A stretch of DNA of 23,729 nt from Aplysia californica. Taxonomy: Eukaryota; Mollusca; Gastropoda; Aplysiida; Aplysiidae. The notes under the pieces were generated by a model. That model was given only the letters and a program-made list of their open reading frames with translations, did no database searches and was not told where the DNA came from. Numbering within the stretch: the first letter of the stretch is position 1; each line of letters starts with the position of its first letter. The position numbers and the translations under genes are program-made. The DNA lies in assembly GCF_000002075.1 (NCBI RefSeq), contig NW_004797296.1, positions 2,052,809-2,076,537 on the forward strand. The letters are read 5' to 3'. This document shows, piece by piece, positions 1 to 8,545 of this stretch.

Positions 1-376
1 TATAGCTGTCGTTACAAGGAGCGTATGTCTGGAAGTACGTTGTTGTTTCGCCACCCTCTATGAGTTTTACGCTCACTTTTCTCTCTCTGAGATCTGGTTG
101 ATTTCATAAATTGTATCCATTTGGGTTGGGTGTATGATGAAAGCTACACTATGTTTGGCTCTCTCATTTTCAGGTGTTCCGCTCCAGATCAGGGGGTAGC
201 CTTCATGGGTCAGCTTGCAGTGGTGGCCTCTCTTCCTTATGTCTGACGAGCCCATGATTGCTATTTTCTTTCTTTCCATGAAATCCACTATTTCTGGTCC
301 TTTGTCTCAAAGTCTGCTAACATTCCATGTGCCTATTTTAATCGTTGTTCTAGCTCGCTGTCCGTTTACTTTTCCT
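1..376 (-). pseudogene. RTE-like LINE endonuclease fragment, runs off the window edge
   Basis: Reading the minus strand from about 376, the frame gives IKIGTWNVSRL, the conserved first motif of LINE AP-type endonucleases (EEP fold), then DFMERKKIAIMGSSDIRKRG and EGYPLIWSGT, which are typical of RTE-type ORF2 proteins often annotated as craniofacial development protein 2-like. After a shift the frame gives YFQTYAPCNDSY, a later endonuclease motif, at the window edge. The enzyme would nick target DNA to prime reverse transcription. Two lesions are visible: a TGA at 309-307 just after the first motif, and a frameshift in the short CT run near 80-90. The reverse transcriptase would lie to the left, outside the window. 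This is a dead copy. The endonuclease call is firm; the clade is less so. Confidence 0.75.
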
Positions 377-544
377 GGTCTTTTCCCATTTGAATCAGTC
401 CGTGTGATCTTTGTTTGTATCGTAGCATGAGATGCTAACAGTCACCTCGTAAAACAGAAGTAGCAGAACTCATCGGAGTGCCTAGTAAAAACTACCCGTC
501 AACACAATATCGGCTAGAGTCCTAAACATAGTTGTTACACGGCA

Positions 545-700
545 CGTGTTTAACACCCCATCGACTCAAGTCAAATCATTTAGGAGGCGAGCTTCGACCC
601 TGCCTTCCTGAGCCAACCCATGCTGAGATGGATGTAACAACATCCTAGCAGAAAGGCCGAGATACTCGCCTAATCGCAACACCAAAAGCGCCCGTAAATA
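545..700 (-). repeat. tRNA-type SINE body with LINE-like tail, head missing
   Basis: The minus strand holds a stretch (ATCTCGGCCTTTCTGCTAGG) that matches the SINE at 2620-2845, followed by a TAAATGATTT tail and a GGTGTTAAACAC end. That end resembles the GCGCTAAATGACC hairpin tails of the other retroelements in this window. The tRNA-like head seen at 2775-2845 is not recognisable here, so this copy looks 5'-truncated or strongly decayed. Boundaries are approximate. Confidence 0.5.
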
Positions 701-756
701 AGCATAGGCTTACACTTACACTGTTTCTTTAAATAAAGAGGAGAAAACTAACACAT

Positions 757-905
757 CTAGTTGAACTCATTTGGAGTCAAAATAAAAAAACAAAAACAAA
801 AGCAAACAACAACAAACAACAACAACAAACAAACAACGAGACTGGCAGAAGCAACAAAGAGAAAAATATGAGGTAGGACCTTCCAGTGGGGCCTTTCAAC
901 TATCT
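757..905 (-). repeat. SINE-B, decayed copy
   Basis: The right end (GGTAGGACCTTCCAGTGG on the plus strand) matches the 5' end of the SINE-B family described at 3630-3772. The middle shares the purine-rich GACTGGCAGAAGCAACA motif. The left part has expanded into CAAA/CAA simple sequence at 779-838. Boundaries are approximate. Confidence 0.45.
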
Positions 906-1112
906 ACTTAAATAAAGGGGGAAAAATACAAAGTTCAAATTCAAAGGTTTAGATCTATAGATAGATGGATTGACCAATGATCAATCGATAGGTAGATATT
1001 TACATTATTTGTTTAGTATAGGGTTTTACACCGCAACTGCATAAGATATTTACATTATACATGTATAATAATATATAACCTAAAATATAAACGGCCCAAA
1101 CTGTATACTGAG

Positions 1113-1287
1113 TTTTAGTTCTAGTAAGAGTTTTACGTCACTTGCAACACAATAAGGTCATATAAGTGCCGAAGACTAGAGGTGTTACAAGAGAGTAACA
1201 AAACAGAAAAAAGAAGGAGGGGATAACAGACCATAGATGTTTGATAGGAAAGAAGAAGCAAACCACACCAGAGCACCCGCCAACCAA
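1113..1287 (-). repeat. SINE-A copy 1
   Basis: This is one of five copies in the window of a repeat about 160-175 bp long. On its own strand it starts near GGTTGGCGGGTGCTCTGG, has a pyrimidine-rich middle with TGTTACTC and GTAACACCTCTAGTC, and ends in a stem-loop tail. That tail reads GCACTTATATGACCTTAT, then a GTGACGTAAAAC end. No clear tRNA A/B box is seen, so calling it a SINE rests on copy number, constant ends and the tail it shares with the LINE at 10188-11130. Confidence 0.7.
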
Positions 1288-1545
1288 ACACAAACCGCAT
1301 TGAAAGCTCCTAGTAAAATTCAAAACAAAACAAGAACGAATTTCACTTCATCATGAAAATGTCAATAGTTTCATTTATTGTCATAAATATATACTCGTAC
1401 ATGTACATTGGATTAACGTCACATCAGCAAACGTAATGTGTTACACATGTATAATGACTGAGGGGCGCGGGTCGTCAGACAGAATCGTCACAGGCAACGA
1501 AAAGGCAGGGGTTACAGTTGACGTGTTACACCACGTGGTATCGTT

Positions 1546-1548
<3 letters not shown>

Positions 1549-1639
<91 letters not shown>
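1549..1639. repeat. (AC)n microsatellite
   Basis: A nearly pure AC dinucleotide run of about 45 units. It produces artificial His/Thr or Cys/Val reading frames on the two strands, which are not genes. Confidence 0.98.
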
Positions 1640-1640
<1 letters not shown>

Positions 1641-1694
1641 AACAGGCGGGTGTTCTTTCGATACATGTCGTGTATCATGACTCTGATCCAATAC

Positions 1695-1697
<3 letters not shown>

Positions 1698-1766
<69 letters not shown>

Positions 1767-1821
1767 CTCTCTGTGTCTGTCTGTCTCTCTGTGTCTGTCT
1801 GTCTGTCTGTCTCTCTCTCCT
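1698..1821. repeat. (CT)n microsatellite grading into (CTGT)n
   Basis: About 33 pure CT units, then a compound zone of CTCTGTGT and CTGT repeats up to about 1821. It lies only about 60 bp from the AC array. The Ser/Leu frames across it are artefacts. Confidence 0.97.
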
Positions 1822-2170
1822 CTTACTCTTTTTCAAGTTTTGTTCTTTACAATGTCTGTCCACTTTCTTAAATGCATGGTCATCATAATTACGAAAAGAG
1901 CCAACACTTGTGCTGAGTTATCTCTTTGAAAAAAAAATAATAAAAGGAGAAGACAAACACGTAAACAAACAGAGACCTCATTTTCCTTCATCTCTGGAAC
2001 TTACAAGCATACAAGACATGTTCTCCAAATTCAATGGCACTGGCATTGGACGTACTATTAATAAACACAACGAAGGCTATACCAAAGATAAGGTAAAGAA
2101 TAAAGATAATGTACCCAGTCTCCTTTCGCCCAGTAGAATCTGAATGAAAAGAAGTACATAATTATTCTAG
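1822..2170. other. No gene or repeat recognised
   Basis: AT-rich sequence with short open frames of no recognisable composition. Nothing is assignable here. Confidence 0.6.
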
Positions 2171-2310
2171 GGTGTTAGTTTTGTTTGTTTGAGTAAAAAA
2201 AGAAGCCCATCGACACAATAATGGTCATTTAGTGCTGGGAAAAAATTAGACAGAACCACAGAAAGAAAGTACAGAAATAAGACTTGCCAGTGGCACTCTC
2301 CAACCACCAG
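2171..2310 (-). repeat. SINE-B copy
   Basis: It matches the SINE-B consensus. On the minus strand it begins at GGTTGGAGAGTGCCACTGG followed by a CAAGTC stretch, has a CTTTCTTTCTGTGG-like middle, and ends in an AGCACTAAATGACCATTA tail and a TTTACTCAAACAAAC end. It is the leftmost member of the head-to-tail cluster 2171-3772. Confidence 0.7.
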
Positions 2311-2334
2311 CATATTCCAGGACAGGGTGGGTGC

Positions 2335-2435
2335 GTTTGTTTTCTATCATGCGCGCAGGGCAGAAAGACAGACACACAAAAAACAAAGGGATAATTAAAG
2401 AAGTTGGACCTACCAGTGGCGCCCCCACCCACCCG
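2335..2435 (-). repeat. SINE-B, diverged copy
   Basis: The plus-strand right end GGACCTACCAGTGGCGCCCC matches the 5' end of SINE-B, and GCGCGCAGGGCAGAAAGACAG matches its tail junction. The middle is shortened. It sits about 25 bp from the copy at 2171-2310 in the same orientation. Confidence 0.55.
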
Positions 2436-2529
2436 CTGCAGTTCAAGCAGAATTGCTTAGCTGATTCCAAATTTTATCATAAAAATAACACCAACAGAAA
2501 TAGAGAAACATATTTTACATTGATTGTAA

Positions 2530-2556
2530 CCCCCCCCCCCCCCACACACACACACA
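2530..2556. repeat. poly-C and (AC)n tract
   Basis: A run of about 14 C residues followed by about seven AC units. Confidence 0.9.
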
Positions 2557-2619
2557 TAAACACCAAACGAAAAACAAAAAGCAACTTGAGGGAGTATTAT
2601 ACCGTATGACAATAGACCC

Positions 2620-2845
2620 TATAGAAAAACTTAACGAAACTGACGAGGTTGTAATTACAACGATTACCTTCATAAATGTGCCACACCCACCCAGGACTGA
2701 GAGGGTTACAAAGTCCCCCCCCCCCCCCCCCCCCAGCAGAAAGACCGAGATGCTTTATAAAAATTCTCCCCACTTGAGAATCAAACTCGGGTCTTCTGTG
2801 CGTAACAGCAAAGTGCCTTATTGTGCTACACCACAGACGCCAATG
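2620..2845 (-). repeat. tRNA-derived SINE
   Basis: On the minus strand the head reads TAGCACAATAAGG (A-box-like) and, about 35 bp on, GAGTTTGATTCTC (B-box-like). These are the two internal RNA polymerase III promoter elements of a tRNA gene. It continues into a body ending ATCTCGGTCTTTCTGCTGG that is shared with 545-700. A 20-base poly-C run at 2715-2734 interrupts the body. The cloverleaf is degenerate, so this is a retroposed derivative rather than a working tRNA gene. Confidence 0.65.
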
Positions 2846-2970
2846 ACGTGGGATTAATGAAGGGGGAGTTGTATAAATATATGTGTACAGAAAAAGTGTA
2901 AGTCGTTACTTGTAAGGACAAGAAGCAACCACCAGCATCCGAAAACTCCAAACACACAAAGGCTTGCTTT

Positions 2971-3147
2971 GTTTTAGTAGTCAGTGGAGGTTTTACGGCG
3001 CTCGCAACTGCATAAGGTCATATGAGCGCCAGGAGACTAGAGGTGTTACAAAAGAGTAACAAACATAAAAAAGAAGAAGGGGAGATAAGGACGGCAGATG
3101 TTTGATAGGAAAGAAGAAGCAAACCACACCAGAGCACCCGCCATACC
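2971..3147 (-). repeat. SINE-A copy 2, with the clearest tail hairpin
   Basis: This copy preserves the tail best: on the plus strand GGCGCTCGCAACTGCATAAG followed by a GTCATATGAGCGCC arm. The outer GGCGCTC and GAGCGCC can pair as a seven-base stem. Its upstream side abuts a T-rich and poly-G stretch (3160-3220), the complement of an A/C-rich tail belonging to the adjacent SINE-B. Confidence 0.75.
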
Positions 3148-3220
3148 CACTTGCTTTGTTTGTGTTTGTGTTTTGTTTTGTTTTGTTTTTTTTGTTTGTT
3201 TTTTTTTGGGGGGGGGGGGG

Positions 3221-3346
3221 TTGAGTACAGAGAAGCACATCGACACAATAATGATTTTTTAGTGCTGGGGAAAAAAGTATGAAAAACAGATAGACAGAAA
3301 CAACAGGAAGAAAGTAAAGAAGCAGTTACCAGTGGCACCCTCCAAA
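3221..3346 (-). repeat. SINE-B copy
   Basis: Full-length-looking copy. The plus strand shows GAGAAGCACATCGACACAAT at its left (3' tail) end and TTACCAGTGGCACCCTCC at its right (5') end. A T-rich and poly-G tract at 3160-3220 lies directly beyond the tail and would be an A/C-rich 3' end on the element's own strand. Confidence 0.75.
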
Positions 3347-3427
3347 ATCCTCATGATACATAAGAGCATGCAAGTCATTGAAAGTACAAAGGTGACAAAA
3401 TGCACATCATACAATAACAAACACCCT

Positions 3428-3584
3428 TTGTTTGGTGCATTTAGTAACGAGAAGCACACAATACAACGACGGTCATTTAGCGCTGGGAAAAGCAAGAAAG
3501 ACAGGCAGAAACAATAGAGGGAAAGAAAAGATAACAAGTAGAAGGAAAGAAGTAGAAGGATCTATCATTGGTGCCCTCTAATCT
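3428..3584 (-). repeat. SINE-B copy
   Basis: The tail side reads CGAGAAGCACACAATACAAC then CATTTAGCGCTGGG; the 5' side reads CATTGGTGCCCTCTAATC. A short internal purine-rich duplication (GAAGGAAAGAAGTAGAAGG) makes this copy slightly longer than its neighbours. Confidence 0.7.
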
Positions 3585-3629
3585 AATCCCTGAAGTGAAA
3601 ACAACAATTTCTAAAAAGTAAATATAGAG

Positions 3630-3772
3630 GTTGTTTGTTTGGAGTAAAAAGAAGCAAATTGATAAAATTATTAAAAAGAATGGTCATTTAGTGCTTGGAA
3701 AAAGTAAGACAGACAAACAGAAACAACAGAGGGAAAGTACAGAAGTAGGACTTACCAGTGACACCCTCTAAA
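3630..3772 (-). repeat. SINE-B copy
   Basis: The plus strand carries GGTCATTTAGTGCTTGG (tail) and GGACTTACCAGTGACACCCT (5' end). On the element's own strand the latter gives CACTGGTAAGTCC, a perfect match to a 5' splice-site core. It is the rightmost copy of the cluster. Confidence 0.72.
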
Positions 3773-4069
3773 CACCCCCTCACAGAACAAGCAAAAGTGA
3801 TATAATTAACACCAGCCATCAGTAAACCACAGGCATAAAAAATGGTTGGGTACCGAATAAAAAAAAAACCCATCTTATCTTACATTGTCCAAAGTATAAG
3901 CATACTGTAAGTCACAGAGCAGATGTAAGTATCAGAATATATCATGTAAGAGTGAGACAACATTCATAATTTCTCTCACCAAGACTTTTATAACCTCTAC
4001 ATGCAGAATAATACTACAGGGTAACAGCAAAGGGGTATCTAATAAAAACTTTTAATAAAAATTAGGGGG
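3773..4069. other. No gene or repeat recognised
   Basis: AT-rich sequence with no long frame and no match to the repeat families defined elsewhere in the window. Confidence 0.55.
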
Positions 4070-4315
4070 AAAAAATGACAGCTAAAATTTGGTGACTTCC
4101 AAAGCTTCGGTGTCCTTGGAAATTGCTAATTTATGTTATATTTTTTCCCTTTGATCACCTATTTTCTGTCAAATCCACTCTGAGACGTGTTTTTACATGA
4201 ACATAAAAGTTGTTGAGGCAAGCAAAATATTTCAAATAAAAATTGCCAACTGGCTGAGAAAATGCAGGTTTCTTTGTTACAACTTTTGAAGAAAACTTCA
4301 CTTCATCATGACGCC
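4070..4315 (-). mobile_element. Short TIR element M1 (MITE-like), partial
   Basis: It aligns by eye with M3 (19483-19792) in reverse orientation: GGTGACTTCCAAAGCTT, then GTCCTTGGAAATTGC, an internal GTTGAGGCAAGC (GTTGAGCCAA in M2) and AAAATTGCCAACTGGCTG. The right end (TTCACTTCATCATGACGCC) is a decayed form of the terminal repeat. The opposite end is not recognisable. It has no coding capacity and would be moved in trans by a transposase of the parent family, inferred to be the large element at 15394-22584. Confidence 0.7.
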
Positions 4316-4829
4316 ACACATATTGTGAAACCTCAACCCGTCATCCTGACACTCCATTATTTTAAAGAAGATTGCACATTAAAATATAATCAACAGGTTT
4401 ACAAGTTAGTTAATTCGAAGGGGCAGTATATGCCAGAATTGGTCCTATCGGCCACATCAGATGCCACTAGAAATCTTAACCAATATTTCATCCAGTTTAC
4501 TTCAGGAACACTTTTCAATGTAGATCCATTGATAATATCAGACACCGGAGGACGAACAAGTATTACTATTTTCGTTATCATTATCATTACTGTGGGACAG
4601 AAAATCAAATGGATGGCTTAACAGAGATCAAAACGAAACATACTTGAAACTTTGAAATTACTGACTGTGGCCGCATTAGATAGGGACTGCTATTGACAGG
4701 TTCAAAATACATGTATAGAACAAACGCAAAGCTGCCTTGGAACAGTGGCCGTTAGTACTGGTGATTATTAGGGCAATTCTGACTGAATCCCAAACAGGCA
4801 AATAAAATGATACGTTCAGTATTATATGT
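4316..4829. other. No gene recognised
   Basis: A 119-codon open frame (4262-4621) starts inside M1 and continues here, but its protein shows no motif and it begins in a transposon end, so it is not called as a gene. Otherwise AT-rich and unassigned. Confidence 0.5.
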
Positions 4830-5005
4830 TTTAGTTTTAGTAAGAGGTTCATGAAATTTGCAACACAATAAGGTCATACAAGTGCTGGAGATAAGAAGAG
4901 TTACATGAGAGTAACAAACACAAAAAAGGAGGAGAGATAAAGATGATAGATGTTTGATAGGAAAGAATGAACCTAACCACACAGGAGGACCCGCCAACCA
5001 CCCGT
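4830..5005 (-). repeat. SINE-A copy 3
   Basis: It shares with copy 1 the outer TTAGTAAGAG, then TTGCAACACAATAAGGTCAT, ATGTTTGATAGGAAAGAA and the CCCGCCAACCA 5' boundary (plus-strand reading). It sits between M1 and M2. Confidence 0.7.
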
Positions 5006-5235
5006 ATATAATCTGTATAGTCTTTAAATAGGTACCGTACCATCAAATTTAGTAAAAAGATCTATGTCACACGATGAGAGTCGACAATTCCCTGGCTGAC
5101 TAAAGTGTTCACATTTTATAAAAGTTTTCAAAGAGAGTAATATGTTTAAAATCATGTGATTTTCAAAAGACAACTTACAAACTAAGAGTCTAGGTTTAAA
5201 AAAGGTCAAGTTTATCTGAAAATATTTTAAAACAT

Positions 5236-5672
5236 TTGTCACGACATGATGGAATCAGGCGTTAGTCATTTTTGGGGATGTGGAGTTTTGGTATCATCTG
5301 AAAGCTTATTTATTTGCTCTGCTTTTGATATAAAAAAAGCCAAAACCCATCTATCTTGATTAATAATCAAGCTATTAGAAATTGAAAAAGGTGGGGGTTG
5401 TCTGGTTTCAGAGGTAAAATTAGTGAGAAAATAGATGTCAAATTTAATAACTTCAATAGCTTGAAAGTCCTTGAAAATTGGAAAATTCATACATTTTGAG
5501 CCTTTAATCAACGCTTTTCATTTAGTAAAATTCACATGGGAATAGTTTTATATCAACATAGAAGGTGTTGAGCCAAAAAAACAAAAAAATCAATGAAAAT
5601 TGCCTGACTGGCTGGAAAAATGACTGTTTCTTTGATTTCATTATTCTGACGAATGCCTGATTTCACCATGAT
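5236..5672 (-). mobile_element. Short TIR element M2 (MITE-like), the most complete copy
   Basis: The left end GGAATCAGGCGTTAGTCA and right end TGACGAATGCCTGATTTC form imperfect terminal inverted repeats about 435 bp apart. On its minus strand the first half (AATTGCC, GGCTCAACACCTTCTATG, ACTTTCAAGCTATTGAAG) matches 15394-15660. The second half (CATTTTCTCAC, ACAACCCCCACC, ACTCCACATCCCCAAAAATG) matches 22365-22584. It therefore looks like the two ends of the large 15-22 kb element joined directly. It is non-coding. Confidence 0.8.
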
Positions 5673-6774
5673 ACCATACCTCACAATTTTTTTAGATTCA
5701 TACAAATGCAAAAAGAAAAAAAAGTATGAAAAAATTGTACAATGCTGGTTCTGAAAAAATACACCATAGAGGATTCACATACAAAGCAAAACTACGGCGA
5801 CATTGACAGCCATAAAAATAATGTACCGTGACAAGGACACGCTACAAGACTTACACTAAAAGGAATAAATATTACATACCAAAATGAGAACGCTATAAAC
5901 CTTGCACTTGAATTGAAGACATGCTCACAATTAGAAGCATAAGAATAACAGAATAATTTCAATAATCTGTAAAACTTGCGCATAAAAAAAGATGAATCTC
6001 GAGACTCTTATTTGAGTAGTAAAATGGTTAAGCAATGTGCTAATGTGTCTCTGAATGAAAAAGGACAATTTTCCCTTCGCAAACACACAATATAGAATAA
6101 TGAGATAAACTTAACCTATATTCTTTCATTTGTTTTTTAAATCTATTCTCAGGGGAGGGGGTGAGTTGTCCACATGGTCTAAATGCTTTAAGCAGAAAGG
6201 GAAGTAAATCTGTATTGAAGGGAAATGTGAAAAAATTACCAATTTACAGTCTTCTTCAAATCCATAAATATCTGACATCACATCCAAGTCAAACTAAAAA
6301 AAAAAGAGGGCATTATTCAAACAATGCATTACAGTCAAGCTTTGAAACACAGTCCTGCTTTAGCTTTTAGTATACTGGAGGCTATCCCATGCTTATGCAC
6401 TTCCAATTTTTCAGCACCAAAAATGTCTCTTGTAACTCAGTTTCCATTCCACTGATTTGCTTATAACAAGAAAAATTAATACTCCACTACCATAATTACT
6501 TGCATGAGGCCTACTGCTGACATCCTGTAGGTAGAACCTGAGATAAACAGTCACACAAGGCAAAACAATGTTGGGAAAATCTCAAAGACATCAAGAGTTC
6601 CGTAAAAATCTGGAAATTGGTTCTTAAGTATTTGAAATATAAAACTGACAGGATCTGTCAATATGCCTATCAGTCAGTCCCATTCCAGCGAAGATGAAAT
6701 CAGGAGAAAGTAAAGCTGAAGAGATTACAGGAAAAAAAAGTGAAGTGGTATAAGCTTAACGCCCCAATCAACAC
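5673..6774. other. No gene or repeat recognised
   Basis: AT-rich sequence. Short frames (61-70 codons) on both strands have no recognisable motif. Nothing is assignable. Confidence 0.55.
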
Positions 6775-6973
6775 TATTAAGGTATTTCAGAGACGGAACC
6801 TCTAGCTTTATTAACATCCATCTCCGAAAGGACAGAGCCAAAAAGGAAATTCGCGTTAAGTGCCTTTCCAAAAGACATACGGTCGGACCGAGCTGAGGCT
6901 CAATCCTTGAACCAACAATCTCACGATTATAGGTCCAGTAGCTTAATCACAAGGCTACCGATGCCACCTGACC
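6775..6973 (-). repeat. tRNA-derived SINE with conserved central domain
   Basis: On the minus strand the head reads GGTGGCATCGGTAGCCTTGT, then a B-box-like GTTGGTTCAAGGATTGAGCC about 55 bp later. This is the layout of a tRNA-derived pol III promoter. It is followed by TTTTGGAAAGGCACTTAACG and TTTCC, which resembles the GGAAAGGCACTT central domain found in several metazoan SINE families. It is distinct from SINE-A and SINE-B. Pol III transcription is inferred from the boxes only. Confidence 0.7.
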
Positions 6974-7120
6974 AGAGGAAAGCAAATGCCAACATAGCAT
7001 GACATAGGAGTAAGATGGACGAAGTTCCTGGTCCAACGACCAAGGACCAACCACCATTGACCTCCATAGATAACTTCTAGCAAAAGTTTCAAGAACAACA
7101 AAAGGTTTCTTATTTTTTGT

Positions 7121-7291
7121 ACGACTTTTACAGAACTTGCAACTCATATAGTCCATACAAGTGCCAAAGATTAGAGATGTTCAAAAAGAGAAACGTAACA
7201 ACAAAAAAGAAAGAAAGAAGAGAGATAGGAGTGACATAATATGCTTGATTCGAAAGAAGGAGTAACCCACAACACAACACCCGCCAACCAA
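7121..7291 (-). repeat. SINE-A copy 4
   Basis: On the plus strand it shows CTTTTACAGAACTTGCAACT, the GTCCATACAAGTGCC tail and the ACACCCGCCAACCAAC 5' boundary. It is more diverged than copies 1-3. Confidence 0.65.
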
Positions 7292-8063
7292 CTACAACAA
7301 AAAGTATGTTCATAAAATATGTCCGCGACCTGTAGACCCTCAAATAGTTTTCAAATATGTAAATGCTGTGAACGCATGAAATTTGAACTTGCATGCAATA
7401 TCAAAATAAAGCAAAAATTAATTAAACAAGAGATTGTAAATGATTCATACAGTAATTATCCTATAGATATATATATATATATGTACTACATTTCCATTAA
7501 GCAAGAACATTACAGCAAGTTGATGTGAATGTTTTGACTCATAGTTTGGCACAATTTGTAGGATACGAAACAGATAACACATGCCAGAATGAATTAAGAA
7601 ATCCTTACTGGCAATACAATCATACTGCAATCACAGAAAGGTAATGACTTTGACTGTTTATTTACAGAAATGAAACGTTTTCTACAACCATAGTTTATCA
7701 AGTGCTGCACCTTTCATCATTGAAAAAGCTTACGCACAGAAAAACAAATAAAATGATTCCCATTATACATCTATGTTACCTGGTCTAGAATTATACAAGA
7801 ATTGATACAGACTAAATTAGGCGACAGATTGTTAAAATCAGTTAGAGAAATTTGAATTCAGTCTATTCTGTTTTTGTATTTTCTAAAACATAATGACATT
7901 TTTTTCAAAATGTCATTCAGGAATCCACTATCTTCTTAACAAAATCTTGGTATTATAAATATACTCCGGAGATAACAAACTCACTGCTGCATGCAGTTTA
8001 AGTCATAAAACCCAAAACAGCTTTTAAAAAATGTTATATATATCGTCAAGCTGCTACTGCTAC
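7292..8063. other. No gene recognised; short (TA)n
   Basis: AT-rich sequence with a short TA-dinucleotide run at 7466-7481. There is no coding or repeat signal beyond that. Confidence 0.55.
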
Positions 8064-8545
8064 CATTTTGGCCTAAGTCAGACTTCGGCCAAAATGCAAC
8101 TGATGAACCACTGGACTCCTCGACATCTGCTTCATATAGCGACATAAAATTAAAAATATACTCCAAACCATTTCAAAGAAAATTTGTTTAATGAATTTGG
8201 CCTAAGTCAAAAGTGACATTGATTTTGCGGTGTAGTTTGACCTAAGTCTAAAATAGGCAAATTCTTAGATCTCATTCATTTTAGCCAAAGTCAGACTTAG
8301 GCCAAAACCAAGGCGAGTTTCTTACCCTCAGTCTTAAATCTAACTGTCCATTTCAGTTAAATTCTTTTAAAAATGGCATAAGTCATCCAGAATTGAAAAA
8401 CGAAAAAAAAAAATATTATGGCTCAAGTCATTTTGCAAAATGGCCTAAATGATAAATCAGAGACAACAGTCACAAAATGGCTCAATTTTGAACAATGGCC
8501 TTAAGTCAGAGGCCAAGGTCGTGAAATGGCCTATGTCAGTCACAT
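8064..8545. repeat. Cluster of GGCCTAAGTC motifs, two as palindromes
   Basis: At 8064-8096 two 16-base arms (CATTTTGGCCTAAGTC and its complement with one mismatch) flank a single A. A second, weaker palindrome of the same kind is at 8277-8309. Single copies or variants (TGGCCTAAGTCA, TTGACCTAAGTC, ATGGCATAAGTCA, ATGGCTCAAGTCA, ATGGCCTATGTCAG) occur near 8199, 8238, 8372, 8418, 8441, 8494 and 8524. Spacing is irregular, so it is not a simple tandem satellite. Function unknown. Confidence 0.75.

Noticed and set aside
1436-1888. 150-codon frame rich in Thr/His and Ser/Leu
   Set aside because: It is a translation of the AC and CT microsatellites.
2775-2845. Possible working tRNA gene
   Set aside because: A- and B-box-like motifs are present but the cloverleaf arms do not pair well and the sequence continues into a SINE body.
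2171-3772. CRISPR-like array suggested by regularly recurring units
   Set aside because: The units are about 140 bp SINE copies with diverged sequence in eukaryotic DNA, not short identical repeats with unique spacers.
4262-4621. 119-codon plus-strand frame
   Set aside because: It begins inside the end of short element M1, has no domain or motif, and ends in an Ile-rich string typical of AT-rich non-coding DNA.
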